Origin: Syntrophaceae bacterium UBA6112
Lineage (GTDB): Bacteria > Desulfobacterota > Syntrophia > Syntrophales > UBA5619
Reading direction: 5' to 3'
NCBI GenBank assembly: GCA_002423465.1
Contig: DIWG01000013.1
Coordinates: 1-53,165 of the forward strand
Length of the DNA stretch: 53,165 bases
In this document: positions 23,362-32,186 of the stretch, piece after piece
Layout: each line of letters opens with the position of its first letter
How positions within the stretch are numbered: the stretch's first letter is position 1
Notes under the pieces: model-generated
Database searches by the model: none
What the model was told of the DNA's origin: nothing
What the model saw: only the letters and a program-made list of their open reading frames with translations
Translations under genes and position numbers: made by a program

Positions 23362-25701
23362 ATGATCGAATTGCGGAAAAACCGAGGCATCCTCCTGTTG
23401 AATGGAAAGGATGCGGTCGATTATCGGGATGGGCTGACACCGGCGGATGTGAGGAAGAGCGTCCCTTCCTTCCGGGACGCGGAAGCGACGCTCCGGAAGG
23501 AGGAGGCGCGCAGGGCAACGATGGCCTATGGAATCCTCACCGCGCATCAGCAGGGACCGGCGGGCAACGGGCTGAAAATCCGTTTCGATGCGCTCGCTTC
23601 CCACGACATCACCTATGTCGGCATCATCCAGACGGCGCGGGCCGCCGGGCTGAAGAGTTTTCCCGTCCCCTACGCGCTGACCAACTGCCACAACAGCCTC
23701 TGCGCGGTGGGGGGCACGATCAACGAGGACGATCACCTCTTCGGGCTCTCCGCGGCGCAAAAATACGGCGGGATCTATGTCCCGGCCCACCAGGCCGTCA
23801 TCCACCAGTACGTGCGGGAACAGATGGCCGGCTGCGGGAAGATGATCCTGGGTTCGGACAGCCACACCCGATACGGCGCGCTGGGTGCGATGGGGATCGG
23901 CGAGGGGGGGCCGGAGCTGGTAAAGCAGGTTCTGGGCCGGACCTATGACACGGCCCGGCCGGAGGTTGTCGCCGTCTTCCTGGAAGGGGCGCCCGGCTAT
24001 GGGGTCGGACCGCAGGATGTGGCGTTGGCGATCATCCGGGCCGTCTTCAAAAACGGGTTCGTGCAGAACAAGATCATGGAGTTCGTCGGTCCGGGGGTCG
24101 GAAACCTCTCCGTCGATTTCCGCAACGGCATCGACGTGATGACCACGGAGACGACCTGTCTTTCGTCGATCTGGCGCACCGATGAAAAGGTGGCGGATTA
24201 CTACCGGACGCATGGCCGGGTTGAGGATTACCAGAGGCTCGATCCGGGGGCCGTGGCCTATTACGACGCGCTGATCCGGGTCGATCTCTCCCGGATCGAG
24301 CCGATGATCGCGCTGCCCTTTCACCCGAGCAATGCCTTTACGATCCGCGAACTGAAGGCGAACCTGCTGGACATCCTCCGTGAAACGGAAAAGGAGACCG
24401 CAACGCAACTGGACAGCCCCGGCCTGGAATACCGTCTCACGGACAAGGTCGTCGCCGGCAACCTGAAGGTGGATCAGGGAATCATCGCCGGCTGCGCCGG
24501 AGGGACGTTTGAAAACATCGTTTACGCCGCCAAACTTCTGAAAGGCCATTCGATCGGCCGCGAGGAATTCTCGCTGAGCGTTTATCCCGCGAGTCAGCCG
24601 ATCCTGATCGCGCTTGTGCAAAAGGGGCTCTTGGCAAGCCTTCTGGCGAGCGGGGCGACGATGCGGACCGCCTTCTGCGGCCCCTGCTTCGGCGCGGGGG
24701 ACGTCCCGTCCAACCGGGGCCTCAGCATCCGCCATACGACGCGCAACTTCCCGAGCCGCGAAGGGTCCCGGCCGCAGGACGGCCAGATCGCCTCCGTGGC
24801 GCTGATGGACGCCCGCTCCATCGCAGCGACCGCCCTGAAGGGGGGGATTCTGACCGCGGCGGATGAAATCCCTTTTTATCCCCGCCGTGTGCGCTACCAT
24901 TTTGCCGGGGAGATCTACGAAAACCGGGTCTATCCGGGATACGGCACCCCCCGGCCCGCGGTCCCCCTGCGCTTCGGGCCGAACATCGTGGACTGGCCCG
25001 AGATGTCCGCGCTTCCGGACCATCTCTGCCTGCTGGTCGCATCCGTGATCACCGATCCGGTGACCACGACGGACGAACTGATCCCGTCGGGGGAGACCTC
25101 CTCCTACCGTTCCAACCCGCTGAAGCTGGCCTCCTTCACGCTCTCCCGGAAAGATCCGCAGTATGTCGGGCGAGCCGCCGAAGCCCAGGATCTGGAGAAA
25201 AAGCGGCTTGCCTTTCTGAAAGGCGGCAAGGCGGACAAGGATCTGCGGGAGGCGGCAAAGCCCTGGGCGGCCGCGTTCGCACCCGGCATGTCTATCGAGG
25301 AGTTCCTCCGGACGACGGGGCTCGGCAGCCTCATCTTCGCGCGGAAACCGGGGGACGGCTCGGCGCGCGAGCAGGCGGCCTCCTGCCAGAAGGTGCTGGG
25401 GGGGTGGGCGAACATCGCAAACGATTACGCCACCAAGCGGTACCGGAGCAACCTGATCAACTGGGGAATGCTGCCGTTCACCACGGCGGAAAAGGGCGAG
25501 GAAAAGCTTTCGGTTGGGGATTGGGTCTTCCTGCCCTCCGTCCGGAAGGCGGTTCAGGACGGGGCCGAGACCTTCGAAGCCCTGATCCGGAAAGGGGACG
25601 GCCGGATCATCCCCCTGACGCTGAACCTGAAGAACCTGCCCCCGGCGGAACGGGAGATTTTGCTTGCCGGCAGTCTCATCAATTTCTACGCTTTGGAATA
25701 G
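23362..25701 (+). CDS. Aconitase-family hydratase (YbhJ-like)
   Basis: A 779-residue member of the aconitase superfamily, close in length to E. coli YbhJ. Seen features are SDSHTRYGALG (about 165-175), the 4Fe-4S ligands C378 (GCAGGT) and C439/C442 (CGPC), and a C-terminal swivel domain with NDYATKRYRSNLINWG (substrate-phosphate arginines) and LTLNLKNLPPAEREILLAG. It probably dehydrates or rehydrates a hydroxy-tricarboxylate-like acid; whether it is a true aconitase is not clear. The ATG at 23362 is supported by the promoter position and a weak AAGAAAGAGA site. It stands alone and is convergent with the DASS gene (12-bp gap). Confidence 0.88.
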   Translation: MIELRKNRGILLLNGKDAVDYRDGLTPADVRKSVPSFRDAEATLRKEEARRATMAYGILTAHQQGPAGNGLKIRFDALASHDITYVGIIQTARAAGLKSFPVPYALTNCHNSLCAVGGTINEDDHLFGLSAAQKYGGIYVPAHQAVIHQYVREQMAGCGKMILGSDSHTRYGALGAMGIGEGGPELVKQVLGRTYDTARPEVVAVFLEGAPGYGVGPQDVALAIIRAVFKNGFVQNKIMEFVGPGVGNLSVDFRNGIDVMTTETTCLSSIWRTDEKVADYYRTHGRVEDYQRLDPGAVAYYDALIRVDLSRIEPMIALPFHPSNAFTIRELKANLLDILRETEKETATQLDSPGLEYRLTDKVVAGNLKVDQGIIAGCAGGTFENIVYAAKLLKGHSIGREEFSLSVYPASQPILIALVQKGLLASLLASGATMRTAFCGPCFGAGDVPSNRGLSIRHTTRNFPSREGSRPQDGQIASVALMDARSIAATALKGGILTAADEIPFYPRRVRYHFAGEIYENRVYPGYGTPRPAVPLRFGPNIVDWPEMSALPDHLCLLVASVITDPVTTTDELIPSGETSSYRSNPLKLASFTLSRKDPQYVGRAAEAQDLEKKRLAFLKGGKADKDLREAAKPWAAAFAPGMSIEEFLRTTGLGSLIFARKPGDGSAREQAASCQKVLGGWANIANDYATKRYRSNLINWGMLPFTTAEKGEEKLSVGDWVFLPSVRKAVQDGAETFEALIRKGDGRIIPLTLNLKNLPPAEREILLAGSLINFYALE

Positions 25702-25713
25702 GGTGGGGTTGTA

Positions 25714-27168
25714 TCAACGTGGAATGAGGCGCAGAGGCTCGCCGACTGCCGCCCACCAGGGCAGGGCAATGAACAGCACCACGAGATAGGCGACAAACGT
25801 CATCCACAGTCCGAAACGGAAGATTTCCCCCGCGGTGAGATGCCCCCGTTCGTAGACCACCAGGGACGAGGCGCTCTGTGCCGGGTAGTACAGGACCGCG
25901 TCGCCGGCGATCATCACTGCAAGGCCGCAGATAACGGGGTTGAGCCCCGTTACCGAACCGATGGACATGGCGATCGGGATGCTTGTCGCCAGAAAACCGG
26001 TGATGTTGGGGATCAGCAACCGGACCGGGGCGGCAGCCAGGAGCAGAACGAGCACGACCAGGACGGGCTGCTGCGAAAAGGCGGGTATGCTGCGCACCGT
26101 GATCTCCGCGATCCAGGCACTGGCGCCGCTGCTGCTGAGCGCGCGGGCCAGCGACAGCGACGATGCCAGCACGAAAAAGTTCGCCCAGCCGAAACCTGTC
26201 TCAAACTCCTTCCAGGTGAGCACCCCGATGCCCGGCGTCAGCAGGCAGGCCCAGGCGAGGATCGCCGGCAGGGCCGGATTCCAGTGGTGCCATGCATCCG
26301 TGAGCCACAGAAGAGAAGCCCCGATCGTGATCACGAGCGTCCGGATCTCCTTTCCGGTGAGGGGTTTCGGCGCCGTTGCCGGCAGCGGGGTCAGCGGTGC
26401 GTCGAACCCCTTGCGGTAGAGAAGATAAATCAGAACGGAGCCGAGGGCGAGCAGAACCCCGTAGGGCACGCACATGAGCGCCAGCCAGCGGCCCCAGGAA
26501 ATCCCGCCGATCAGGGACGCGGCCAGAACCGGGGTGATCCCTCCCGTCAGCAGGACGGTGGAGGCGAGCCGATTGATGGAGTTGAGCGCCAGCATGATCG
26601 CTTTGGCCAGAGGTGCGCCCCGGGGCACGTGGCCGAGATCCAGCGCCTGCTCATAGACGAAAACGAGGATGCCCGTGCGGGTCGTCGCCGAGGGGAGAAG
26701 AAGCGTGAGCAGCGGAAATGACAGCAACATTTGCAGGTAAAGGGATAGAGAGCGCCCCCGACATTGCCGGAGAAAGAAACACGCCACCCGCTCGGCCAGA
26801 CCGCTGCGCAATACCGCCAGGCCGATGGTTAGAACGCCGATCAGGAAATAGGCCACCGGTTCGGCAAAACCGACCAGCGCCTCCGGGAATCCCGGCACCC
26901 CCCCGGAGACAACCAGTGAAATGACCAACAGAATCCCGGTCACGGCCGCCGGAATTGCATCGGTGCACCAAAGGCCGATCGCCATGACGGCCACGGCCAG
27001 GACCCGTTGTCCCGCCACGGAGAGACCGGCGGGGGTCGGCAACGCCATCAGGATCAACGACAATCCTGCCATAAAAACGGTGATCCAGAGCGCCCGCCAT
27101 TCCCCTTTCGCGCTATTCGTCGAGTTATCTCCCGCCGAATGGTCTGCGTTTTTTTGCTTCGGTTCCAT
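25714..27168 (-). CDS. DASS/SLC13-type sodium:carboxylate symporter
   Basis: A 484-residue membrane transporter with more than ten hydrophobic segments. Family signatures are LPSATTRTGILVFVYEQA and NSINRLASTVLLTGGITP in the first half. In the second half, LIPNITGFLATSIPIAMSIG and GDAVLYYPAQSASSLVVYE mirror the SNT-type sodium/substrate motifs of DASS carriers. The ATG at 27168 is used; an N-terminal extension to 27306 is poor in transporter features. It lies where a gene downstream of pdxA2 would be if the 22.4-kb island were removed, so it may transport the acid sugar used by DUF1537/PdxA2. Confidence 0.88.
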   Translation of the reverse strand: MEPKQKNADHSAGDNSTNSAKGEWRALWITVFMAGLSLILMALPTPAGLSVAGQRVLAVAVMAIGLWCTDAIPAAVTGILLVISLVVSGGVPGFPEALVGFAEPVAYFLIGVLTIGLAVLRSGLAERVACFFLRQCRGRSLSLYLQMLLSFPLLTLLLPSATTRTGILVFVYEQALDLGHVPRGAPLAKAIMLALNSINRLASTVLLTGGITPVLAASLIGGISWGRWLALMCVPYGVLLALGSVLIYLLYRKGFDAPLTPLPATAPKPLTGKEIRTLVITIGASLLWLTDAWHHWNPALPAILAWACLLTPGIGVLTWKEFETGFGWANFFVLASSLSLARALSSSGASAWIAEITVRSIPAFSQQPVLVVLVLLLAAAPVRLLIPNITGFLATSIPIAMSIGSVTGLNPVICGLAVMIAGDAVLYYPAQSASSLVVYERGHLTAGEIFRFGLWMTFVAYLVVLFIALPWWAAVGEPLRLIPR

Positions 27169-27321
27169 GGTAGCTGCCGTAAGGGTCCTGGTTCGGATCG
27201 CACCCGTGATCGAAGAAGCCCGCCGGAAGAAGGTCGCGCCAACAAGAGATGCGATCTTTTCGACGGCGAGGATCATAGCAGAACACGGTATTCGTGTCGA
27301 GATCATGGAAAATGAAAACGA

Positions 27322-27370
27322 CCCGGGCGATCCTGCGTTTGCGGAATCGCCCGGGCCATCTCGTTTTTTT
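27322..27370. terminator. Rho-independent terminator, probably the native pdxA2 terminator
   Basis: A perfect 10-bp stem, CCCGGGCGAT (27322-27331) and ATCGCCCGGG (27346-27355). A seven-T run on the plus side (27364-27370) and a T-rich tract on the minus side make it usable in both directions. It is about 45 bp beyond the 41-bp repeat that carries a copy of the pdxA2 3' end, in the orientation expected for the original end of that transcript. Confidence 0.75.
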
Positions 27371-27400
27371 GATTTGGAGCGGACCGCTTTCGGTGATCCC

Positions 27401-27441
27401 GCCCGGCGGGAATCTACGCGGGCGAAGCAAACCGGGAGGCG
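27401..27441 (+). repeat. 41-bp perfect direct repeat, left copy
   Basis: All 41 bases match 49815-49855 in the same orientation. Read on the minus strand this copy contains the last nine codons and the stop of pdxA2 plus a few following bases, with no rest of the gene attached. The matches end sharply on both sides. It is the putative left attachment site of the island. Confidence 0.9.
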
Positions 27442-27679
27442 TCAACTCCACCACGATGTCCATTCCCACGCCACGGGTGATTCGATCTATGTATAAATAC
27501 ATAAAGGCAAAGGAAGAAACTGCCATCTGTTGGCTACACTGCTGCCGTTTCCCTCTTCCCTGATAAAACGGGCATCAAGATGCCCCCGAAAACAAAAACC
27601 CCTGACTTTCAACTCTGTTTCAGCTACTGAGATGAGGCAGGATAAAAATGACACTCAGGAAGCTCCGGTGATTTTTCTC

Positions 27680-27708
27680 TTGACAATCCCCCTTTTGTTT
27701 TTTACACT
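27680..27708 (+). promoter_or_regulatory. Candidate promoter of the iclR gene
   Basis: TTGACA (27680-27685) is followed after a 17-base spacer by TACACT (27703-27708). The iclR ATG is 45 bases downstream of the -10. Confidence 0.55.
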
Positions 27709-27719
27709 GTGACACGTGC

Positions 27720-27736
27720 GTTTCATAATGTGATAC
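27720..27736 (+). promoter_or_regulatory. Candidate IclR operator
   Basis: A 17-bp imperfect dyad, GTTTCATAATGTGATAC, in which six of eight pairs match, placed just downstream of the predicted promoter. IclR proteins bind similar short pseudo-palindromes near their own start. Autoregulation is an inference. Confidence 0.35.
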
Positions 27737-27753
27737 TCCAATGAGAAGAAAAA

Positions 27754-28569
27754 ATGAAGAATGCGAATCCGTACCAAATTAAAGTATTGGAAAAAGTCAT
27801 AAAAATCTTAGACCTCTTTGACGAAAAAGGAAAAGAGATTACTCCGACGGAAATCCGTGAATCATTGAACCTCAATAAATCCACTGTGTTTCGGATTTTA
27901 AATATCTTGGAAGAGGCAAACTACCTGGAAAGAGATTCCGTAACATCCAAGTATCGCTTGGGATTTAAATTATATTATTTGGGCTCTTTGGTGCAGGGTC
28001 GTTCAGAGATCAAGAACTTGGTCCATCCTTTTTTAGAAGAACTCAAAGAAAAATGTGATGAGACCGTTCACCTCGTTGTTCTCGATCACGGAGAAGCCTT
28101 TTACCTCGATAAAGTGGAAGGGGAAAAGACCATCCGCATCGTTTCCAAGGTCGGATGGAGGCTTCCAGTTCACTGCACAGGCGTGGGCAAGATACTGCTG
28201 GCATCGTTACCCGAGGAAACCCTTAAAGACATTATTCAAGAAAAAGGCCTGAAGCGGTTCACAAGCAATACGATCACGGACATCGAAACTTTAAAGATTG
28301 AATTAGCCCAAATTCGGAAACAAGGTTATGCCATCGATAATGAAGAGATCGAGATAGGATTGAAATGCATAGCCGCACCCCTCAAATATTCGGCAGGCGA
28401 GACAATTGCGTCTATCAGTATCTCGGGGCCCAAGGAACGATTCAACAGTACTGAAATGAAACGACTTATCCCTTTGATCAAGAGCACCTCAGAACGGATC
28501 TCAGATGTTTTGAAGAAAAAGCATCGTGATCAAGAAGTTTTTCGATTCCAAAATGAAAAGAATGTGTAA
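27754..28569 (+). CDS. IclR-family transcription regulator
   Basis: A 271-residue IclR protein. The N-terminal winged helix (about 8-70) contains ITPTEIRESLNLNKSTVFRI and SKYRLGFKLYYLG. The effector domain (about 80-255) contains HCTGVGKILLASLPEE and GYAIDNEEIEIGLKCIAAPL, both standard for the family. The gene is AT-rich compared with the rest of the window. It is the first gene of the island and reads in the same direction as the catabolic genes that follow, so it is the likely local regulator. Effector unknown. Confidence 0.92.
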   Translation: MKNANPYQIKVLEKVIKILDLFDEKGKEITPTEIRESLNLNKSTVFRILNILEEANYLERDSVTSKYRLGFKLYYLGSLVQGRSEIKNLVHPFLEELKEKCDETVHLVVLDHGEAFYLDKVEGEKTIRIVSKVGWRLPVHCTGVGKILLASLPEETLKDIIQEKGLKRFTSNTITDIETLKIELAQIRKQGYAIDNEEIEIGLKCIAAPLKYSAGETIASISISGPKERFNSTEMKRLIPLIKSTSERISDVLKKKHRDQEVFRFQNEKNV

Positions 28570-28700
28570 TGCAATCTTAGCATAAAAAGGGATATTTATG
28601 AATGTTTCCCGTGTTCATGCCGGATTGAAAAGAGGCATTGAAAACATCGAGAAACGTTTTTCCGATCATTGTTTCCACGCATCGATGGAAGGGAGGAGCG

Positions 28701-30722
28701 ATGAAGAAAATCACAACTAAGGCGGTCTACGATTTCACAAAATGTACGGGGTGCCATACCTGCACGTATGTGTGCCCCTTCTACGTGGTTACCAACCCGA
28801 CAGAACGGCCCTTGGAGAAGGAACAGACGCCGCCCTGCCGGAACGAATGCCTTTCATTCAACGATGTGGAAGGGTTTGTTGCGCTGATCGGTCAGGGAAA
28901 GTTTCAGGATGCCTGGAAACTGATCAAGAGCACCAACCCCTTCCCGGCGATCACGGGCCGGGTATGCTACGCCCATTGTGAAAAGAGCTGCAACCGCGCC
29001 AAATTCGATGAACCGGTAGCCATCAACGCACTGGAAAGGTTTCTCGGAGACCTGGGGCATGAGAAGGGTTGGAAGCTTGCCCCTCCACAGGAAAAGAAGA
29101 GGGGGAAAATCGCTATTATCGGATCGGGCCCGGCGGGACTTTCTTGCGCCTATTATCTCGCCCTTGGGGGATACAAGCCTGTGGTTTATGAAGAGAAGGA
29201 TGCCGGCGGCGGGATGTTGCGGATAGGGATTCCCGAATACCGGCTGCCCAAGGCCGTTCTCGACCAGGAGATCGAAGCACTGAAGGAAATGGGGATCGAG
29301 TTCAAATTCGGTCTGCGAATGGGAAAAGATTTTGCTTTCCAGGACATTCAGAGGAATTACGATGTCATCTTTGTAGCCACGGGGAGTCCGAAGAGCAGCC
29401 CCTTGAACGTTCCGGGAGAGGACTTGCCCCAGATCGGCCCAGGGCTAGCTTTCCTGCAGGAGGTGAATTCAGGCAAGCGTCCCTCCATCGGACGGCGTAT
29501 TGCCGTCGTAGGTGGGGGCAACACGGCCATCGATTCGGCAAGAGCTGCACTTCGGTTGGGTGCCGAGGTGTCGTTGATTTATCGCCGTTCCCGTGAAGAG
29601 ATGCCCGCGAACCCGGATGAAATAGCCGCAGCAGAGCAGGAAGGGGTAAAGATCCGGTTCCTGGAGACTCCCGTCGGCTTTGCCCCGGGAAAAGATGGGA
29701 TCGTGATGAAGACCATCCGCATGCAACTCGGGAACCCGGATGCGTCCGGCCGAAGGCGTCCCATCCCCATTGCGGGTTCCGAATTCGAGCTGGCGTTTGA
29801 CCGGGTGTTTCTCGGGATTGGTGAGAACCCGGATATATCTGCCTTGCCGCAGGAAATACCCAAGGCGGACGGCAAGGTCAAGGTGGATGGCCAGATGTTT
29901 ACAACCGTTCCCAAGGTTTACAGTGGCGGGGACGTCGTGACGGGTCCCGCCTTCGTTTCCAAGGCCATCGGCATGGGGAAACGGGCGGCGCAGACCATCG
30001 GACAGTATTTTGATCAAACACCTTCCCAGACGCAAAATCCGGTCAAGGTCATTCTCTTGCAGGACATGAACGTTGATTACTTTGACCCCTGCAAGAGGAC
30101 CGATATTCCTCATAAAGCATGGTCTGAAGCCAAAAGGGATTTTTCGGAGGTCATCGGAGGAATCGATATGGTACGGGCCGTCTTCGAGGCGTCCCGGTGC
30201 CTCCATTGTGCCGTTCCCCCGGTTTATGATGAAAGCCGGTGCCTGGGTTGCGGCAACTGCGAACAGCGCTGTCCCCACAAGGCCATTTCAATGGTTCGCC
30301 GGGATGATCCTTTCATCGTCGCTGTCGATATGAAAACGGTGGACAAAGTGAAGGTCGATGAAATCTGCCGGAAGGCCAGATTCAACCCGGAACAGATCAT
30401 CTGCTATTGCACCGAGACGCGGGCCGAAGAAATTGCCGCCGCTATCCTGAAGGGGGCCAAGAATCCGGCGGAGATCGGTGCCATGACGGGGGCGACATCG
30501 GGTTGCAGTGTCGAGTGCATTCAGCCGCTGCTGCGGATCCTGGAAGCCGCAGGAATCGACCCTGGAAAGGCTCAAGGGACCCAGTGGTATGGCCGGACGA
30601 CAACAGTATGGGATGTTTCCCGGGAGGTTGCCGAGAAACCCCAATACAAGAAATTCCATTTTCAGGACGATCAGGAACTTATGAACCGCGTCGTTGCCAA
30701 GGAAGGGGGGAAAGCAAAATGA
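28701..30722 (+). CDS. Multi-cluster Fe-S/FAD NAD(P)H oxidoreductase (GltD-like with BFD domain)
   Basis: A 673-residue flavoprotein with several redox modules in order. First is an N-terminal ferredoxin-type cysteine motif (CTGCHTCTYVCP), then a GltD-like cysteine-rich helical domain (CRNECL...CYAHCEKSCNRAKFDEPVAI). Next come two Rossmann domains for FAD (GSGPAGLSCAYYLALGG) and NAD(P) (VVGGGNTAIDSARAALRLGA). A 4Fe-4S motif (CLGCGNCEQRCP) follows. Last is a BFD-like 2Fe-2S domain (CYCTETRAEEIAAA...GCSVEC). It probably shuttles electrons between NAD(P)H and ferredoxin or a partner enzyme. The strong GGGAGGAG site fixes the start at 28701. It overlaps the next gene by four bases (ATGA). Confidence 0.88.
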   Translation: MKKITTKAVYDFTKCTGCHTCTYVCPFYVVTNPTERPLEKEQTPPCRNECLSFNDVEGFVALIGQGKFQDAWKLIKSTNPFPAITGRVCYAHCEKSCNRAKFDEPVAINALERFLGDLGHEKGWKLAPPQEKKRGKIAIIGSGPAGLSCAYYLALGGYKPVVYEEKDAGGGMLRIGIPEYRLPKAVLDQEIEALKEMGIEFKFGLRMGKDFAFQDIQRNYDVIFVATGSPKSSPLNVPGEDLPQIGPGLAFLQEVNSGKRPSIGRRIAVVGGGNTAIDSARAALRLGAEVSLIYRRSREEMPANPDEIAAAEQEGVKIRFLETPVGFAPGKDGIVMKTIRMQLGNPDASGRRRPIPIAGSEFELAFDRVFLGIGENPDISALPQEIPKADGKVKVDGQMFTTVPKVYSGGDVVTGPAFVSKAIGMGKRAAQTIGQYFDQTPSQTQNPVKVILLQDMNVDYFDPCKRTDIPHKAWSEAKRDFSEVIGGIDMVRAVFEASRCLHCAVPPVYDESRCLGCGNCEQRCPHKAISMVRRDDPFIVAVDMKTVDKVKVDEICRKARFNPEQIICYCTETRAEEIAAAILKGAKNPAEIGAMTGATSGCSVECIQPLLRILEAAGIDPGKAQGTQWYGRTTTVWDVSREVAEKPQYKKFHFQDDQELMNRVVAKEGGKAK

Positions 30723-32164
30723 GAAACGAAATTATCCAACCGGCACGTTTGCGGCAATCCCAGTACGGTATCGACCCGGCGCTCGTGAAAAAACGGGGAG
30801 CCGAGCTCCCGGGAATGACATCTGTTTTGATCACCGATCTGTTTCCGGATCTTCCCCGGACGATCTTCCCCGGGAAGGATGGGATCGCCACCATCCGCAG
30901 AGACACCGAAGCGACCCTGGCCAAGGTCGACTTGAGTCACATCCAGAAGGGGCAAACGGTCAATATTCTGACCTCTCATCATGGGTTCACCATTCTGGGC
31001 GGCGAACCTTATGTGGAGATGATCAAGACGATCAAGGATGTCGTGACCAGCCGGACCGGTGCTCAAGTGCGTCTGCGCTCCGGAGTGGGACTGCGGTTCC
31101 GTGAAACAGAGGAATATATAAAGACCTTCAAGCTCGATGAATATTTTGACGGTCAAGCCATGGGCATGGCGCCGATTGACCGGGGCATACCCATCGAGAC
31201 CGAAATCGGCACTCTCTATGGACTCCATAAGGCCTATGATGCCGACTGGGTCATCCATGCCCATAACAGCGATGTCCGGGAGGTCCATTTCCACCGCCAG
31301 GTGGACCGCGCCTTCAAACCCTTCGGAATGTCCTACGCCCGGATCGAAACAAGGTCGACCTACCACCAGAACATGGGTCCCCGGGGGGCGAACTTCGTGG
31401 CCCGTGCGATCTTCAACTCAAAGTTCGTCCAGAGCAAATTTGCCTTCGCCTGCTTCCTGATGATGTCCCCCCACGGCGTAGTGAGTGTGGACGCGGACAA
31501 CAGCCTGGAACCCCTCGACCAGCGTGTCAATGTGACGGGTCTGAAATACTATGGGAAAGTTTTAACCCTTCTGGGCGAGATCGATAAGTGTATCGCCATC
31601 CTCGATTTTTCCTGTCCGGTCTGCTACGTCTTTGCCGGCGGGGTGATCTACGCCAACTTCCTGGGGGTAAACAAGGATCTCTTCGATTTGGATGGAGTTC
31701 CTCTTGCTCCCTATACCTGGTACACGGAAGCCTTCTATGATCACAAAGGCAAGGCTATGCTCGCAGATACACCACCGGTGAATCCCGCCATCAAGATGGT
31801 GGTGCAGAACAATGCCTGGGTCGGTTATCCGAGTAAGTTTTTTTCCGAAAAGGTCCCCACCGTAGTGGTAGGCCACGAGCAGGCCGAACTCTTCAATATG
31901 GATTCCCAGAACCTCCGGTACATGGAAACGGCGGTCGTGGCCGAAAGCCTGGAAGGCGCCATGGAATTCGCGCACAAGGTTACGGAAACCGACAACGTGA
32001 TTGTTTTCGACGGCGCCCCGGGTGGATTCAACCTCAGCATCTCTTTAGCGAAAAAGCTCGAAAAGGCAGCCCCTCGTGTGAACGAAAGGGTTGAAAAGGA
32101 ACTCCTCCCCATGTGGATGAAACAGAGGGGAATCGATCTTCAGGTTCTCAAACAGATTCCCTGA
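30719..32164 (+). CDS. Unrecognised 481-residue enzyme-like protein
   Basis: I do not recognise this family with confidence. It is soluble, has no signal peptide, and contains conserved-looking histidine/aspartate clusters (NILTSHHGFTILGG, VIHAHNSDVREVHFHRQ, TRSTYHQNMGPRGANF, VVVGHEQAELFNMDS). The DADWVIHAHNSD and HHGFTILGG segments recall nickel-dependent lactate racemase (LarA/DUF2088) weakly; this is not enough for a call. It is translationally coupled to the upstream flavoprotein by an ATGA overlap and followed 22 bp later by mhpD, so it very probably acts in the same pathway, perhaps in generating the 2-oxoacid substrate of MhpD. Confidence 0.85.
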   Translation: MRNEIIQPARLRQSQYGIDPALVKKRGAELPGMTSVLITDLFPDLPRTIFPGKDGIATIRRDTEATLAKVDLSHIQKGQTVNILTSHHGFTILGGEPYVEMIKTIKDVVTSRTGAQVRLRSGVGLRFRETEEYIKTFKLDEYFDGQAMGMAPIDRGIPIETEIGTLYGLHKAYDADWVIHAHNSDVREVHFHRQVDRAFKPFGMSYARIETRSTYHQNMGPRGANFVARAIFNSKFVQSKFAFACFLMMSPHGVVSVDADNSLEPLDQRVNVTGLKYYGKVLTLLGEIDKCIAILDFSCPVCYVFAGGVIYANFLGVNKDLFDLDGVPLAPYTWYTEAFYDHKGKAMLADTPPVNPAIKMVVQNNAWVGYPSKFFSEKVPTVVVGHEQAELFNMDSQNLRYMETAVVAESLEGAMEFAHKVTETDNVIVFDGAPGGFNLSISLAKKLEKAAPRVNERVEKELLPMWMKQRGIDLQVLKQIP

Positions 32165-32186
32165 AGCGGACCAGAAAGGAACAGTT

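Larger units (their letters stand above)
27169..27753. other. Gene-free stretch holding the island's left junction
   Basis: 585 bp without a convincing gene. It holds a bidirectional-looking terminator (27322-27370), the left 41-bp repeat (27401-27441) and then AT-rich island sequence with the iclR promoter region. Frames on both strands across it lack ribosome sites and family motifs. Confidence 0.6.

Noticed and set aside
23290..25023. 577-codon minus-strand frame opposite the aconitase-family gene
   Set aside because: The plus-strand frame carries Fe-S and active-site motifs plus a consensus promoter; the antisense frame has no ribosome site or domain signal.
30719..32164. Firm assignment as LarA lactate racemase
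   Set aside because: Only faint motif resemblance; the known LarA active-site pattern is not clearly present.
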